Assembly (NCBI RefSeq): GCF_005845035.1
Contig: NZ_SPFO01000001.1
Location: 186,001 to 250,000, forward strand
Direction of reading: 5' to 3'
DNA length: 64,000 bases
From: Collinsella aerofaciens
GTDB lineage: Bacteria; Actinomycetota; Coriobacteriia; Coriobacteriales; Coriobacteriaceae
This document shows, in pieces, positions 17,091-25,002 of this stretch. The number at the start of each line of letters is the position of its first letter. The first letter of the stretch is position 1. A program made the position numbers and the translations under genes. The notes under the pieces were generated by a model that was given only the letters and a program-made list of their open reading frames with translations, made no database searches and was not told the DNA's origin.

Positions 17091-17202
17091 GGAAACTGCG
17101 TCCCGGATTTGGCGCTCAGAACGGGACACGCTTTCCGGATGGGATGCTTGGCGGAAACTACGGCCCAGTTTTTGGCTCCAGAACGGGATGCATTTTCCGG
17201 AA
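17091..17202. repeat. Two 50-nt imperfect direct repeats
   Basis: Copies at 17091-17140 and 17153-17202 share GGAAACT at the left, CAGAACGGGA in the middle and TTTCCGGA at the right, offset by 62 bases. They lie between the terminator and the inverted repeat in front of the ATPase. Function unknown; they could be regulatory sites or insertion remnants. Confidence 0.7.
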
Positions 17203-17253
17203 CGGTCCACGTGCGGTGGTGTACCGCCCCTTTCGTGTGCGCCGCTTGTCGAA

Positions 17254-17309
17254 TTACGTTATAGCTAGCTATATTATAGGAAGGTATAATATAGCTAGCT
17301 ATAACGTAA
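17254..17309. promoter_or_regulatory. Perfect 25-bp inverted repeat upstream of ATPase gene
   Basis: Arms 17254-17278 and 17285-17309 are exact reverse complements separated only by GGAAGG. Each arm contains the internal palindrome ATAGCTAGCTAT. The element ends just before the ribosome binding site of the ATPase gene (AAAGGAAGGA), so it lies at the expected promoter or leader position. It is extremely AT-rich compared with its surroundings. It could be a high-affinity operator, a hairpin in the leader, or a mobile-element end. Confidence 0.88.
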
Positions 17310-17323
17310 AGGAAGGATGGTCT

Positions 17324-18715
17324 ATGTTTGTCGGAAGAACAGCGGAAATGTCCGAGCTCAATCGACTGTATGGCACGGACTCCTTTGAGATGCCTGTGAT
17401 TTACGGCCGCCGTCGTGTGGGTAAAACGCGCCTTATCACAGAGTTCATCCAAGGCAAGAAGGCTATTTACTTTCAAGCTCGTCGTACCAATGCGGAGGCA
17501 AACCTGCACGGCTTTAGCCAGGCGATACTTGCAGGCTCGGTTGGTGCTGCAGGCGTGTCGTTTCGTAGTTTTGACGAGGCGTTCGATGCATTGGTCACCA
17601 TGGCTCGAACGGAGCGTTTGATTGTCGTGATTGACGAGTATCCCTATCTCGCCCAATCGAATCCCGAGATCAGCTCGTTGCTGCAAGACAAGATCGACCA
17701 CTTATACAAAGAGACCAGGCTAATGCTGATCCTATGCGGCTCGTCTCTTTCGTTTATGGAGGAACAGGTGTTGGGCTACGAGAGCCCACTATACGGTAGG
17801 CGTACGGCCCAGTTTAAGATCATGCCGCTCGATTTTACGACGACCCTCGGGTTGTGGCAGAGCATGAGTCGCGAAGACGCTGCAGTTTGCTATGGTATGA
17901 CGGGCGGCATTCCTGCATATATCGAGAGAGTCGATCCTGCCGCATCGCTCAAGGACAACATCAAACGTCTTTTCCTTACTCCTACGGGCTATCTCTTTGA
18001 GGAGCCGAGTAACCTGCTAATGCAAGAGTGCCGCAATCCCGAGCAATATGATGCGATCGTGCAAGCAATTGCTCAGGGGCGCTCGAAGATCTCGGAGATT
18101 GCGAGCTCTACGGGAATCCCTGCGAGCAACGTAAAGAGCTATGTGGATAAGCTGGCGTCGCTTGGGATTGTCGAGCGCGAGCTGCCCCTAAACGAGACGA
18201 GCAATAAGCGAGCCGTGTATCTGCTGAGCGACCAGATGTTTAGGTTCTGGTACAAGTTTGTTCCGCAGAACATCGGGCTGATTCAAAACGATATGGCCGA
18301 GATGGCGTATAAGCGCATTGAGCCGCACGTATCGGATTACATGGGTACGGTCTTTGAGCTTATATGCAGACAATACGTGTACGAACTCGCGCGCGCGGGC
18401 GAACTTGGTGTGGTGCCGGCAACAGTTGGCCGTTGGTGGGGAACGGACAATCGGACGCGTACGCAGGAAGAGATCGATTTGATTGTCGACGACGGAGAGG
18501 GCGCGGCGCTCTTTGCGGAGTGCAAATGGCGTAACGAACCGGCAGGCGAGGATGTTCTGGAAAAGCTCGTGTACCGAAGCGAGCTCTTTAGGCGTCAGCA
18601 TAAAAGCTACGTGATCTTCTCGAAGCGTGGCTTTACGCAAGGATGTCAGGAAGCTGCGGCGAGCAGGGGAGATACCAAGCTGATTTCGTTTGCCGAGATG
18701 TGCGAGCGGAGATAA
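17324..18715 (+). CDS. Archaeal-type AAA ATPase with DUF234 nuclease-like C-terminus
   Basis: A 463-residue protein of the archaeal ATPase (STAND-like) family. Walker A is GRRRVGKT at 28-35 and Walker B is LIVVIDEYPYL near 100. A winged helix-turn-helix follows around 250-295 (ISEIASSTGIPASNVKSYV). The C-terminal DUF234 domain shows EIDLIVDD near 384 and FAECKW near 397, a PD-(D/E)xK-like nuclease pattern. ATG 17324 is supported by AAAGGAAGG seven bases upstream; the frame stays open far upstream but overlaps the hydroxylase gene. Biological role is unknown. It is preceded by a perfect 25-bp inverted repeat and starts the accessory island. Confidence 0.85.
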   Translation: MFVGRTAEMSELNRLYGTDSFEMPVIYGRRRVGKTRLITEFIQGKKAIYFQARRTNAEANLHGFSQAILAGSVGAAGVSFRSFDEAFDALVTMARTERLIVVIDEYPYLAQSNPEISSLLQDKIDHLYKETRLMLILCGSSLSFMEEQVLGYESPLYGRRTAQFKIMPLDFTTTLGLWQSMSREDAAVCYGMTGGIPAYIERVDPAASLKDNIKRLFLTPTGYLFEEPSNLLMQECRNPEQYDAIVQAIAQGRSKISEIASSTGIPASNVKSYVDKLASLGIVERELPLNETSNKRAVYLLSDQMFRFWYKFVPQNIGLIQNDMAEMAYKRIEPHVSDYMGTVFELICRQYVYELARAGELGVVPATVGRWWGTDNRTRTQEEIDLIVDDGEGAALFAECKWRNEPAGEDVLEKLVYRSELFRRQHKSYVIFSKRGFTQGCQEAAASRGDTKLISFAEMCERR

Positions 18716-18766
18716 CCAAGCGCGCTCTGATGTGATTGCTCGGAATGGGTCGCGCTAAGGATGCCA

Positions 18767-18882
18767 AGCGTAAAACCTACAATGAAAATGGCGTAAAAAC
18801 TACATCTGTCATGGCGTAAAAACTACATTGAAAGTAGCGTAAAATCAGCATTGAGAATGGCGTAATTTCGCATATCGCGTGA
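18767..18882. repeat. Five 23-bp iteron-like repeats
   Basis: The core GCGTAA starts at 18768, 18791, 18814, 18837 and 18860, an exact 23-base period. The fuller unit is GGCGTAAAAACTACATTGAA; the second and third copies match best and the last keeps only the GCGTAATTTCG part. The array fills the gap upstream of the DUF4143 ATPase gene and ends about 20 bases before its start codon. Exact phasing suggests cooperative protein binding on one DNA face or an origin-like iteron array. Confidence 0.9.
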
Positions 18883-18901
18883 TAGAGAGGGACGGCCGTC
18901 T

Positions 18902-20197
18902 ATGGATGCACCAAAGAGATTGACCCAAAAGGGATATAGGCCCCGGCTCATAGAGGAGCGCCTCGACACCCTTATGCGGGCGTTTGGCTGTGTGGAGATC
19001 AACGGCCCCAAATGGTGCGGCAAGACCTGGACGGCGCTCTCTCGCTCGGCGAGCGTCTCCAGGCTCGATGAGCCTGCGCAGCGTGCGGCGGCAGAGGTCG
19101 ACCCAAGCCTGGCGCTCATCGGCGATGCGCCACACCTGGTCGATGAATGGCAGGAGGTGCCCGAGGTTTGGGATGCCGCCCGGCGTTTCGTGGACGCGAG
19201 CGGCAACGAACGGGGGACACTTTTGCTCACGGGCTCGACCGCGCTCAAAAGCGAGGAGCGCAGCCATGTTCGTCATTCCGGCACGGGTAGGATCGCCCGT
19301 CTGTCAATGCGCCCCATGGCCCTGTGTGAGTCGGGCGACGGCGAGCCGCTCGTGTCACTGGCAAGCCTCTTTAAGGGCGAGGATTTTGCCCCTCAGCGTC
19401 GCGAGAGCACGGTGGATGACGTCGCCCGCTGGTGCTGCAGGGGCGGTTGGCCTGCAAATCTTGGGCTTTCGGAAGATCTTGCGCGAGAGACGGCAAGCCA
19501 GTACGTGCACTCGGTGCTCGACGTCAACGTGCTGGACGAGGGCATGTCGCCCGAGCTTGCACACGGCCTTTTGCGAGCTCTTGCCATGAACGAGAGCCAG
19601 GCTGTCACGTACAAGACGCTCGTAAAGGACGCCTCGTACGGTGAGGCGGGCCCCGACGAGAGGACCATCGCTGCGTACTTGGACCTCTTCAACAGGCTCA
19701 AGCTGACCGAGGACCTGTGCGGATGGGAGCCGCCCATGCGCTCGAAGGCCCGCGTTCGCGTGCGCCCCAAGCGCTACTTCTGTGACCCGTCACTTGCGGC
19801 GGCGTTGCTGGGGGCTACCCCTGAGCGGCTGCTTGGCGATATGCAAACGCTGGGGATGCTCTTTGAGAATCTCGTCCTGCGCGACGTGCGCGTGTTCCTT
19901 TCCACCTACGGCGGTGTCGACAACAGTGTCCATTATTTCCGAGATGAGAAGGGCCTTGAGGTCGATCTGATCGTTGAGCACGACGGGCGCTGGGGAGCCA
20001 TCGAGGTCAAGCTGAGTGATGCGAAAGCAGACGATGGAGCGAGAAATCTCAAGGCGCTGGAGAGGAAAGTGCTCTCCAATCCTGCCGCCCAGAATGCCGC
20101 GCCGGCGTTTTTGGCGGTCGTGGTTGGAAAGGGGAGCATTGCCTACACACGCGACGACGGCGTGGCGGTGATTCCCATGGCGGCACTTGGGGCGTAG
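18902..20197 (+). CDS. AAA_14 / DUF4143 family ATPase
   Basis: A 431-residue ATPase. Walker A is GPKWCGKTWT at 35-44, and the Walker B-like segment is HLVDEWQEVP near 80. LLLTGSTA near 107 fits the sensor position. The C-terminal DUF4143 domain ends in a nuclease-like pattern, GLEVDLIVEHDGRW then AIEVKLSD near 365 (D and ExK). It is unrelated in detail to the DUF234 ATPase just upstream although both combine AAA and PD-(D/E)xK-like parts. It starts at ATG 18902 after GAGAGGGACGG. It lies behind the 23-bp repeat array, which is likely its control region. Role unknown; many such proteins sit in mobile or defence loci. Confidence 0.85.
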   Translation: MDAPKRLTQKGYRPRLIEERLDTLMRAFGCVEINGPKWCGKTWTALSRSASVSRLDEPAQRAAAEVDPSLALIGDAPHLVDEWQEVPEVWDAARRFVDASGNERGTLLLTGSTALKSEERSHVRHSGTGRIARLSMRPMALCESGDGEPLVSLASLFKGEDFAPQRRESTVDDVARWCCRGGWPANLGLSEDLARETASQYVHSVLDVNVLDEGMSPELAHGLLRALAMNESQAVTYKTLVKDASYGEAGPDERTIAAYLDLFNRLKLTEDLCGWEPPMRSKARVRVRPKRYFCDPSLAAALLGATPERLLGDMQTLGMLFENLVLRDVRVFLSTYGGVDNSVHYFRDEKGLEVDLIVEHDGRWGAIEVKLSDAKADDGARNLKALERKVLSNPAAQNAAPAFLAVVVGKGSIAYTRDDGVAVIPMAALGA

Positions 20198-20228
20198 TGG
20201 TTTTGCGGGCGTGCCGTGCTTCCTTTAC

Positions 20229-20490
20229 CGAAAATCCATTTGGTAAACCAGATGCTCGCGGATAGAATAAAGTTGACGGCAGCCCAAGGGTGATAGCTGG
20301 GCAGCGCCGTTGCTTGGTCAAGAGGTCAGTGCCTTAATGGCAGCGACTTGTTATGCTTCGAATGCTGCTTGAGTGCCTCGGAAAGTTCGATAAGCGCCGT
20401 GAAGAGCGAGACCAAAGCAACCAAGAGCTCTACGAGCTCTGATGGGCCCGGGATGACCGCTGATTCAAGTCACCGGGCCTAAATCTTTTT
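20229..20490 (+). ncRNA. Candidate small transcript (promoter plus terminator module, copy 1)
   Basis: TTGGTA (20240) and TAGAAT (20263) are spaced 17 bases, predicting a start near 20275. The unit ends in a hairpin at 20441-20484 (GGGCCCGG pairs with CCGGGCCT, with inner TGAC and GTCA) followed by CTTTTTC. The product would be about 215 nt. A 21-nt block covering the -35 region and the exact 44-nt terminator are repeated downstream of the exonuclease (21439-21529), where the sequence in between has been lost. It may be a small RNA or a small-peptide gene such as a type I toxin. No known RNA family is recognised. Confidence 0.5.
20353..20442 (+). CDS. Candidate 29-residue peptide in the small transcript
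   Basis: An open frame from ATG 20353 reads MLRMLLECLGKF then a charged tail ending QELYEL. Its stop codon touches the start of the terminator hairpin, which is the usual layout of a short monocistronic gene. Codons are those favoured by neighbouring genes. Against it: no clear ribosome binding site, and the peptide is amphipathic rather than the single hydrophobic span typical of type I toxins. It is offered as a hypothesis only. Confidence 0.25.
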   Translation: MLRMLLECLGKFDKRREERDQSNQELYEL

Positions 20491-20652
20491 CATGCATTTG
20501 AATAGAGCGGGCAACTCTCTTGGGGCCGTCTGCATGACGTGTGCCTGGCGCATGGTATTGCGCCCCACTTTCATGTCCGTACGGGCGCCTATCCTTACGG
20601 CAATGTAGCCGCCTATGTAGCAAGCGGCAGGCAACGGAGAAAGGCCCTAACC

Positions 20653-21387
20653 GTGTCAGCTGAAAAGACGCCGTGTATCTCGGCTATCGATACGACGAAC
20701 TTTGCGCGCCAGATTGTGCTGGACTTTGAGTTTGCGCCGGTGCCAAAGCAGCGCCAGCGCCGTGGGCTGCGCAATGAGATTATTGAGGCCGGCGCCGTCA
20801 AGCTCGATTACCACGGCAACGTTATGGGTGAGTTCTCGCAGTTTGTGCAGACAGAATTTACCGAAGGCGTTGCGTATCCCGTCCGCGAGCTTACGGGGAT
20901 ATCGGCTGTGGACACCGCGATGGCCGATCCGCTCTATGTGGTGATCAAAAGGCTCAGCGATTGGATCGGTCGCTACTCCGCCCAGGTGGTTTGTTGGAGT
21001 GGGGCGGATCGTCGACAGCTTTTGACCGAGTGCCAGGCAAAGCACATCGACCTTTCCGCATTTCCTACGGACTGGGCCGACCTGCAGGCGTTTTACACCT
21101 CGATCATGGACGTGGGCAGCCACGGGTGTGTCTCTTTGAGTGACGCGGCGACGTGGTTTGGCATCGAGTTCGACGAGTCGACGGGTCACGCCCACAGCGC
21201 CCTAGCCGATGCGCGCGTGACCGCTAAGTTGCTCAAGCAGGTAATGGACGGGGGCTACCACGTGAGCCCACGTGCCCAGGAAGTCCGCCAGCGGTGGGGG
21301 ATGGGCGAGCGAGCCCAGACACGCCTTTCCAGCAAGTGCCCCGAGCTGAGCGATCTGCTGCTGAAGCTGAAGGCGGAGGGGAGATAG
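20653..21387 (+). CDS. DEDDh-type 3'-5' exonuclease
   Basis: A 244-residue RNase T / DNA polymerase III epsilon-like exonuclease. Motif I is LDFEF near residues 23-27, motif II includes the aspartate of CWSGADRRQ near 116, and motif III is HSALADARVT near 180 with the catalytic histidine and aspartate, as in the KapD/ERI-1-like branch. GTG 20653 is preferred because GGAGAAAGG lies upstream. It is bracketed by two copies of the same promoter-terminator module, an arrangement suggesting that the exonuclease was inserted or duplicated together with these modules. It may degrade RNA or DNA; the substrate is unknown. Confidence 0.85.
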   Translation: MSAEKTPCISAIDTTNFARQIVLDFEFAPVPKQRQRRGLRNEIIEAGAVKLDYHGNVMGEFSQFVQTEFTEGVAYPVRELTGISAVDTAMADPLYVVIKRLSDWIGRYSAQVVCWSGADRRQLLTECQAKHIDLSAFPTDWADLQAFYTSIMDVGSHGCVSLSDAATWFGIEFDESTGHAHSALADARVTAKLLKQVMDGGYHVSPRAQEVRQRWGMGERAQTRLSSKCPELSDLLLKLKAEGR

Positions 21388-21438
21388 GGGGCGTTCAGTT
21401 GGTAGCCGAGGCAGTTGGGACGGTCGAGGTCGCGCTAA

Positions 21439-21529
21439 CGAAAATCCATTTGTTAAACCTGCTAGCCCTGGGTACACTGCATATCGATGGGCCCGGGATG
21501 ACCGCTGATTCAAGTCACCGGGCCTAAAT
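21439..21529 (+). repeat. Promoter-terminator module, copy 2 (shortened)
   Basis: It repeats the 21-nt block at 20229-20249 with one difference and the 44-nt hairpin at 20441-20484 without any difference (here 21486-21529). TTGTTA (21450) and TACACT (21473) are again 17 bases apart. Transcription would begin where the hairpin starts, so only a very short RNA could be made. It looks like a deletion derivative of copy 1. Confidence 0.75.
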
Positions 21530-21687
21530 TCATATCTATAGGTTTAACCGAATGGCTGACAAGCCTACGGGACCTAAGATTCCATGGCATCGCGAATGGG
21601 CAGAACGTTGACTCTCGACTTCCCCTTCTATCTGCGTCAGATGGTCATTGGCTTCTGTTCCTTTGCTAGAATCAGAAGCACATTTGT

Positions 21688-21702
21688 ATTGCATCATGCA
21701 AT
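21688..21702. promoter_or_regulatory. 15-bp palindrome upstream of the RHH gene
   Basis: ATTGCATCATGCAAT is a perfect palindrome around one central base, 14 bases before the RHH start codon. RHH proteins usually bind short palindromes and repress their own operon, so this is a good operator candidate for the restriction-modification operon. Confidence 0.55.
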
Positions 21703-21716
21703 CGCGGGGGTTGCCA

Positions 21717-21923
21717 ATGAAATACGCCGAGCTTGTCGACGGAGAGGCCAAGACAGGCGAGCTCAAGAGCTTTCTTGTGGATGGCGAGAACGTTGCCGTG
21801 ACCATCCGCATACCTAAAAACATGCGTGATGCGGCGAAGGACGCCGCTGCGCTTTCTGGCATCAGCTTTACCTCGCTGGTAAAGATGAGCCTCATCGAAT
21901 ATCTGACCAAGAAGGAGAAATAG
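21717..21923 (+). CDS. Small ribbon-helix-helix-like protein leading the RM operon
   Basis: A 68-residue protein. The C-terminal half, NVAVTIRIPKNMRDAAKDAA then ISFTSLVKMSLIEYL, has the strand-helix-helix pattern of MetJ/Arc-type DNA-binding proteins and antitoxins. The stop is two bases before the hsdM start, so the genes are translationally linked. No toxin gene lies beside it. It probably regulates the type I operon, with the palindrome at 21688-21702 as operator. The start ATG 21717 follows only a G-rich GGGGG sequence. Function is inferred from fold pattern and position. Confidence 0.65.
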   Translation: MKYAELVDGEAKTGELKSFLVDGENVAVTIRIPKNMRDAAKDAAALSGISFTSLVKMSLIEYLTKKEK

Positions 21924-21925
21924 CA

Positions 21926-23722
21926 GTGGCGGATAGCGACGATCTTATCAAGGCCGTTGGCGCCAATATTCAAGAGAAGGCATCTCTCATTTGGAGTGCC
22001 GCCGATACCCTGCGTGGCCCCTACAAGCCTCATGAGTACGGCCTGGTCATCCTTCCTATGACCGTTATCAAACGCTTCCACGACTGCCTTGAGCCCACGC
22101 ACGATGCCGTTCTCGCCGCAGCTGAGAAATACAAAGCCTTTTCCGTGAAGGACGGCTTTTTGCGCGATGCCTCCGGCTACCCCTTCTACAACACCTCTAA
22201 GTTCACCTTCGAGACGCTCAAGGCCGACCCGGAGAACATCGAGGACAACTTCAAGGACTACATCAACGGGTTCTCGGACAACGTGCAGGACATCTTGGCA
22301 CGCATGAAGTTCGCCGACCAGATCGAACGCCTCTCCGACCCAGACGCCCCGCTGCTCTACCAGGTCGTCTGCGACTTCTGCAAGCCGCAGGCCGACATGT
22401 CGCCCGACAAGATCAAAGCTGTGGACATGGGCTACATCTTCGAGAACCTCATTCAGCGCTTCTCCGAGTCCTACGACGAGGACGCCGGCGCTCACTTCAC
22501 GAGCCGCGACATCGTGTACCTCATGACCGACCTGCTCATTCAGGCGGACCCGCACGTCTTCGACGGCGACCGCATCACGAAGACCGTCTACGACCAGACC
22601 ATGGGAACCTCGCAGATGCTCGGCTGCACCGAGGAGCGCCTGCGCCAGCTCGACGCCGAGGCCCGTGTAACCTGCTACGGTCAGGAGTTCAATCCCTTCA
22701 CTTTCGGCATCGCGAAGGCGAGTGCGCTAATTCGTGGCGAGGACGACGCCAACATGCGCTTCGGAGATACCCTCTCCGCCGATAAGTTCGATGGCTTCAA
22801 GTTCGACTACTGCATTTCCAATCCACCCTTCGGTGACCCGTGGAATCCTCAGGCCCCCTCGGTGGAGAAGGAATTCAAGACTGCCGGCGGTGGACGCTTC
22901 CCCGTTGAGAAGCTTCCCGCCAAGGGCGATGGTCAGATGCTCTTCGTGCTCAACGGCCTGTCTAAGCTCAAGGACGACGGCGTGATGGCGATTGTCCAGG
23001 ACGCGAGTCCGCTCTACAAGGGCAAGCCCGGCAGCGGCGAGGACAGCATCCGCCGATACGTGTTGGAGAACGACTGGCTCGACGCGATCGTGCAGCTGCC
23101 CTGCGACTCGTTCTACAACACCGGCATCGCCACCTACGTTTGGCTCTTCAGCAAGGCGAAGGCACCGGAGCATCGCGACCACGTGCTGCTCATCGACGCC
23201 TCCCGGTGCTTCGAGAAGCGCCGCAAGGGCATTGGCGACAAGAAGAACGACATCACCAAGTCCTGCCGCGACCTTATCGTCCAGGCGTACTCCGAGTATC
23301 GCGACGGCACTTGGACGGGCGCCGGGTCCAACGGACTAGAGGTCTCCGTCGAGGCGCGCCTGATGGAGACGGTCGAGTTTGGCTTCAACCGCGTTGCCGT
23401 GGAGAGCCCCGTCGTCGACGAGGACGGAGAACCCGTCCTTAACAAACGCGGGAAAATGCAGGCGGACAAGGCCAAGGAGGACACCGAGGACATCCCGCTC
23501 ACTCAGGACATTGACGCCTATATCGAGCGCGAGGTACGCCCGTACAACAAGTACGCCTGGGTGGACAAGAAGAAGACCAAGGTGGGCTACACCGTCCCGT
23601 TCACGCGCGTGTTCTACAAGTACGCCGAGCTGGAGCCAGCTGACGAGATCGCCAAGCGCATCCTCGAGCACGAGAAGACGCTCGAGAAGAGCCTCAAGGC
23701 CCTCTTCGGAGAGGTGCGTTAG
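21926..23722 (+). CDS. hsdM: Type I restriction-modification methyltransferase subunit HsdM
   Basis: A 598-residue N6-adenine DNA methyltransferase subunit. The N-terminal helical HsdM domain spans about residues 10-150. The SAM-binding region begins with HFTSRDIVYLMTDLL near 192, and catalytic motif IV is SNPPFGDPW near 298. GTG 21926 has AAGGAG upstream, inside the end of the RHH gene. With HsdS it methylates the recognition site, and with HsdR forms the restriction complex. hsdS starts three bases after its stop. Confidence 0.95.
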   Translation: MADSDDLIKAVGANIQEKASLIWSAADTLRGPYKPHEYGLVILPMTVIKRFHDCLEPTHDAVLAAAEKYKAFSVKDGFLRDASGYPFYNTSKFTFETLKADPENIEDNFKDYINGFSDNVQDILARMKFADQIERLSDPDAPLLYQVVCDFCKPQADMSPDKIKAVDMGYIFENLIQRFSESYDEDAGAHFTSRDIVYLMTDLLIQADPHVFDGDRITKTVYDQTMGTSQMLGCTEERLRQLDAEARVTCYGQEFNPFTFGIAKASALIRGEDDANMRFGDTLSADKFDGFKFDYCISNPPFGDPWNPQAPSVEKEFKTAGGGRFPVEKLPAKGDGQMLFVLNGLSKLKDDGVMAIVQDASPLYKGKPGSGEDSIRRYVLENDWLDAIVQLPCDSFYNTGIATYVWLFSKAKAPEHRDHVLLIDASRCFEKRRKGIGDKKNDITKSCRDLIVQAYSEYRDGTWTGAGSNGLEVSVEARLMETVEFGFNRVAVESPVVDEDGEPVLNKRGKMQADKAKEDTEDIPLTQDIDAYIEREVRPYNKYAWVDKKKTKVGYTVPFTRVFYKYAELEPADEIAKRILEHEKTLEKSLKALFGEVR

Positions 23723-23724
23723 CA

Positions 23725-24999
23725 ATGCGGGAGATGAAGGACAGTGGCGTCGAGTGGCTCGGCGAGGTCCCCTCGAGGTGGAAATTGCATAGGGCTAAGC
23801 GCCTGTTTAAACTCACCAACGACAGGGGCAACGATGACCTTACGCTTTTGGCAGCGACCCAGAAGCATGGCATGTGGCCTCAGGATAGGCTTGAAGGTGT
23901 TGTTCGCGTTAAGGACGATACCGACCTAAGTAGATTCCGTACGGTTCACAGGAATGATTTTGTAATCAGCCTGCGCAGCTTCCAGGGCGGCTTCGAGCGC
24001 TCCGACTTCGAAGGGGTCTGTTCGCCTGCTTACCAAACGTTTCGCTCAATAAAGCCAATCGACTATCAGTTCTATAAGTACTTGTTTAAGTCGCCGTCGT
24101 TTATTGACCATATGAATTCACTAACGTTGGGCATCCGCGAAGGCAAAACAATCAAGTTCGAGGACTTTGCAGCCCAAGTGCTACCCATGCCTCCCCTCGA
24201 TGAGCAGCGCCGCATCGCGGAATACCTGGACGATAAGTGCGCCGAAATCGACCGCGCCGTCTCCACCGCCGAGCAGTCTATTGAAGAGTACAGGGCGTAT
24301 CAAAACGATGTGGTTAAACGAGCCATTGTTTACGGTACGTGTAACGCTTTCAAAGTGAAAGAAAGCGGAGTCCCGGCGATAGGAAAAATGAATGCGAACT
24401 GGGGCCTCGTGATGGTGAAGCGTCTCGCTGTATTTCTCAACGGAGATAGAAGTGACAGCTACCCTTCAGGCGACGACATTCAAGAGGCTGGAATTCCGTT
24501 TATTACGTCTGGCGACCTCAATGGTCGTTATCTTCCCGACGTCTTTTCGAAGTACATTTCGCAAGATAAGTACGATTCACTTAAGGGTGTGAAGCTACGG
24601 CGCGGTGATGTCGTCTTTTGTTTGCGCGGAAGCGTTGGCAAATGCTCGTTGAACCGAACGGAGAACTGCGGCACGGTTGCTTCTTCGCTGACTGTCGCTA
24701 GACCCATTTGCTGCGCTCCCGAGTGGCTTAGCTATGCGCTTACGTGCTCATCTACCACCAATCAAGCCATGGCTACTGCCATTGGTGCAACGAGCGCAAA
24801 TCTTGCCGCTAACGTATTGGCTCGGGCGTTTGTGCCATTGCCCCCTCTCTCCGAACAGCGTCTCATTGCGGACTACTTGGACGAGAAGTGCACCCAGATC
24901 GATGCCGATATCGCTGCCAAGCAGGCTATCATCACCGACCTCAAAGCGTACAAGCAGTCGCTCATCTACGAGACCGTCACCGGAAAGCGGGAGGTGTAG
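23725..24999 (+). CDS. hsdS: Type I restriction-modification specificity subunit HsdS
   Basis: A 424-residue specificity subunit with two target-recognition domains. The first begins WLGEVPSRWKLHRAKRLFKL; each domain is followed by a conserved helical spacer, LPMPPLDEQRRIAEYLDDKC near 153 and LPPLSEQRLIADYLDEKC near 372. The two half-sites of the target are read by residues about 15-150 and 210-365. The target-recognition regions are more AT-rich than the flanking genes, as expected for exchangeable HsdS domains. The DNA target cannot be predicted. Confidence 0.94.
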   Translation: MREMKDSGVEWLGEVPSRWKLHRAKRLFKLTNDRGNDDLTLLAATQKHGMWPQDRLEGVVRVKDDTDLSRFRTVHRNDFVISLRSFQGGFERSDFEGVCSPAYQTFRSIKPIDYQFYKYLFKSPSFIDHMNSLTLGIREGKTIKFEDFAAQVLPMPPLDEQRRIAEYLDDKCAEIDRAVSTAEQSIEEYRAYQNDVVKRAIVYGTCNAFKVKESGVPAIGKMNANWGLVMVKRLAVFLNGDRSDSYPSGDDIQEAGIPFITSGDLNGRYLPDVFSKYISQDKYDSLKGVKLRRGDVVFCLRGSVGKCSLNRTENCGTVASSLTVARPICCAPEWLSYALTCSSTTNQAMATAIGATSANLAANVLARAFVPLPPLSEQRLIADYLDEKCTQIDADIAAKQAIITDLKAYKQSLIYETVTGKREV

Positions 25000-25002
25000 C
25001 CA

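Larger units (their letters stand above)
16981..17323. other. Gene-free junction between purine genes and accessory island
   Basis: 343 bases hold the terminator of the hydroxylase operon, a pair of 50-nt imperfect direct repeats and a perfect 25-bp inverted repeat, all described separately. It marks the left edge of the accessory island. No gene is seen. Confidence 0.7.
20198..20652. other. Non-coding region with a promoter-terminator module
   Basis: 455 bases between the DUF4143 ATPase and the exonuclease. It contains a predicted promoter at 20240-20268 and a terminator-like hairpin at 20441-20490 that bracket a possible small transcript, listed separately. An in-frame ATG at 20539 would lengthen the exonuclease by 38 residues but lacks a ribosome binding site and family similarity. 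Confidence 0.6.

Noticed and set aside
16616-17323. N-terminal extension of the DUF234 ATPase
   Set aside because: The upstream open frame overlaps the XdhD-like gene and crosses a terminator and repeats; the ATG at 17324 has a good ribosome binding site and matches the family start.
18767-18882. CRISPR array or coding tandem repeat
   Set aside because: The repeats are directly adjoining at a 23-base period with no spacers and no open frame covers them.
20539-20652. Longer start for the exonuclease
   Set aside because: The additional 38 residues lack family similarity and a ribosome binding site, while GTG 20653 has GGAGAAAGG upstream.
21717-21923. Antitoxin of a type II toxin-antitoxin pair
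   Set aside because: No toxin gene of suitable size is adjacent; the next gene is hsdM with coupled translation.
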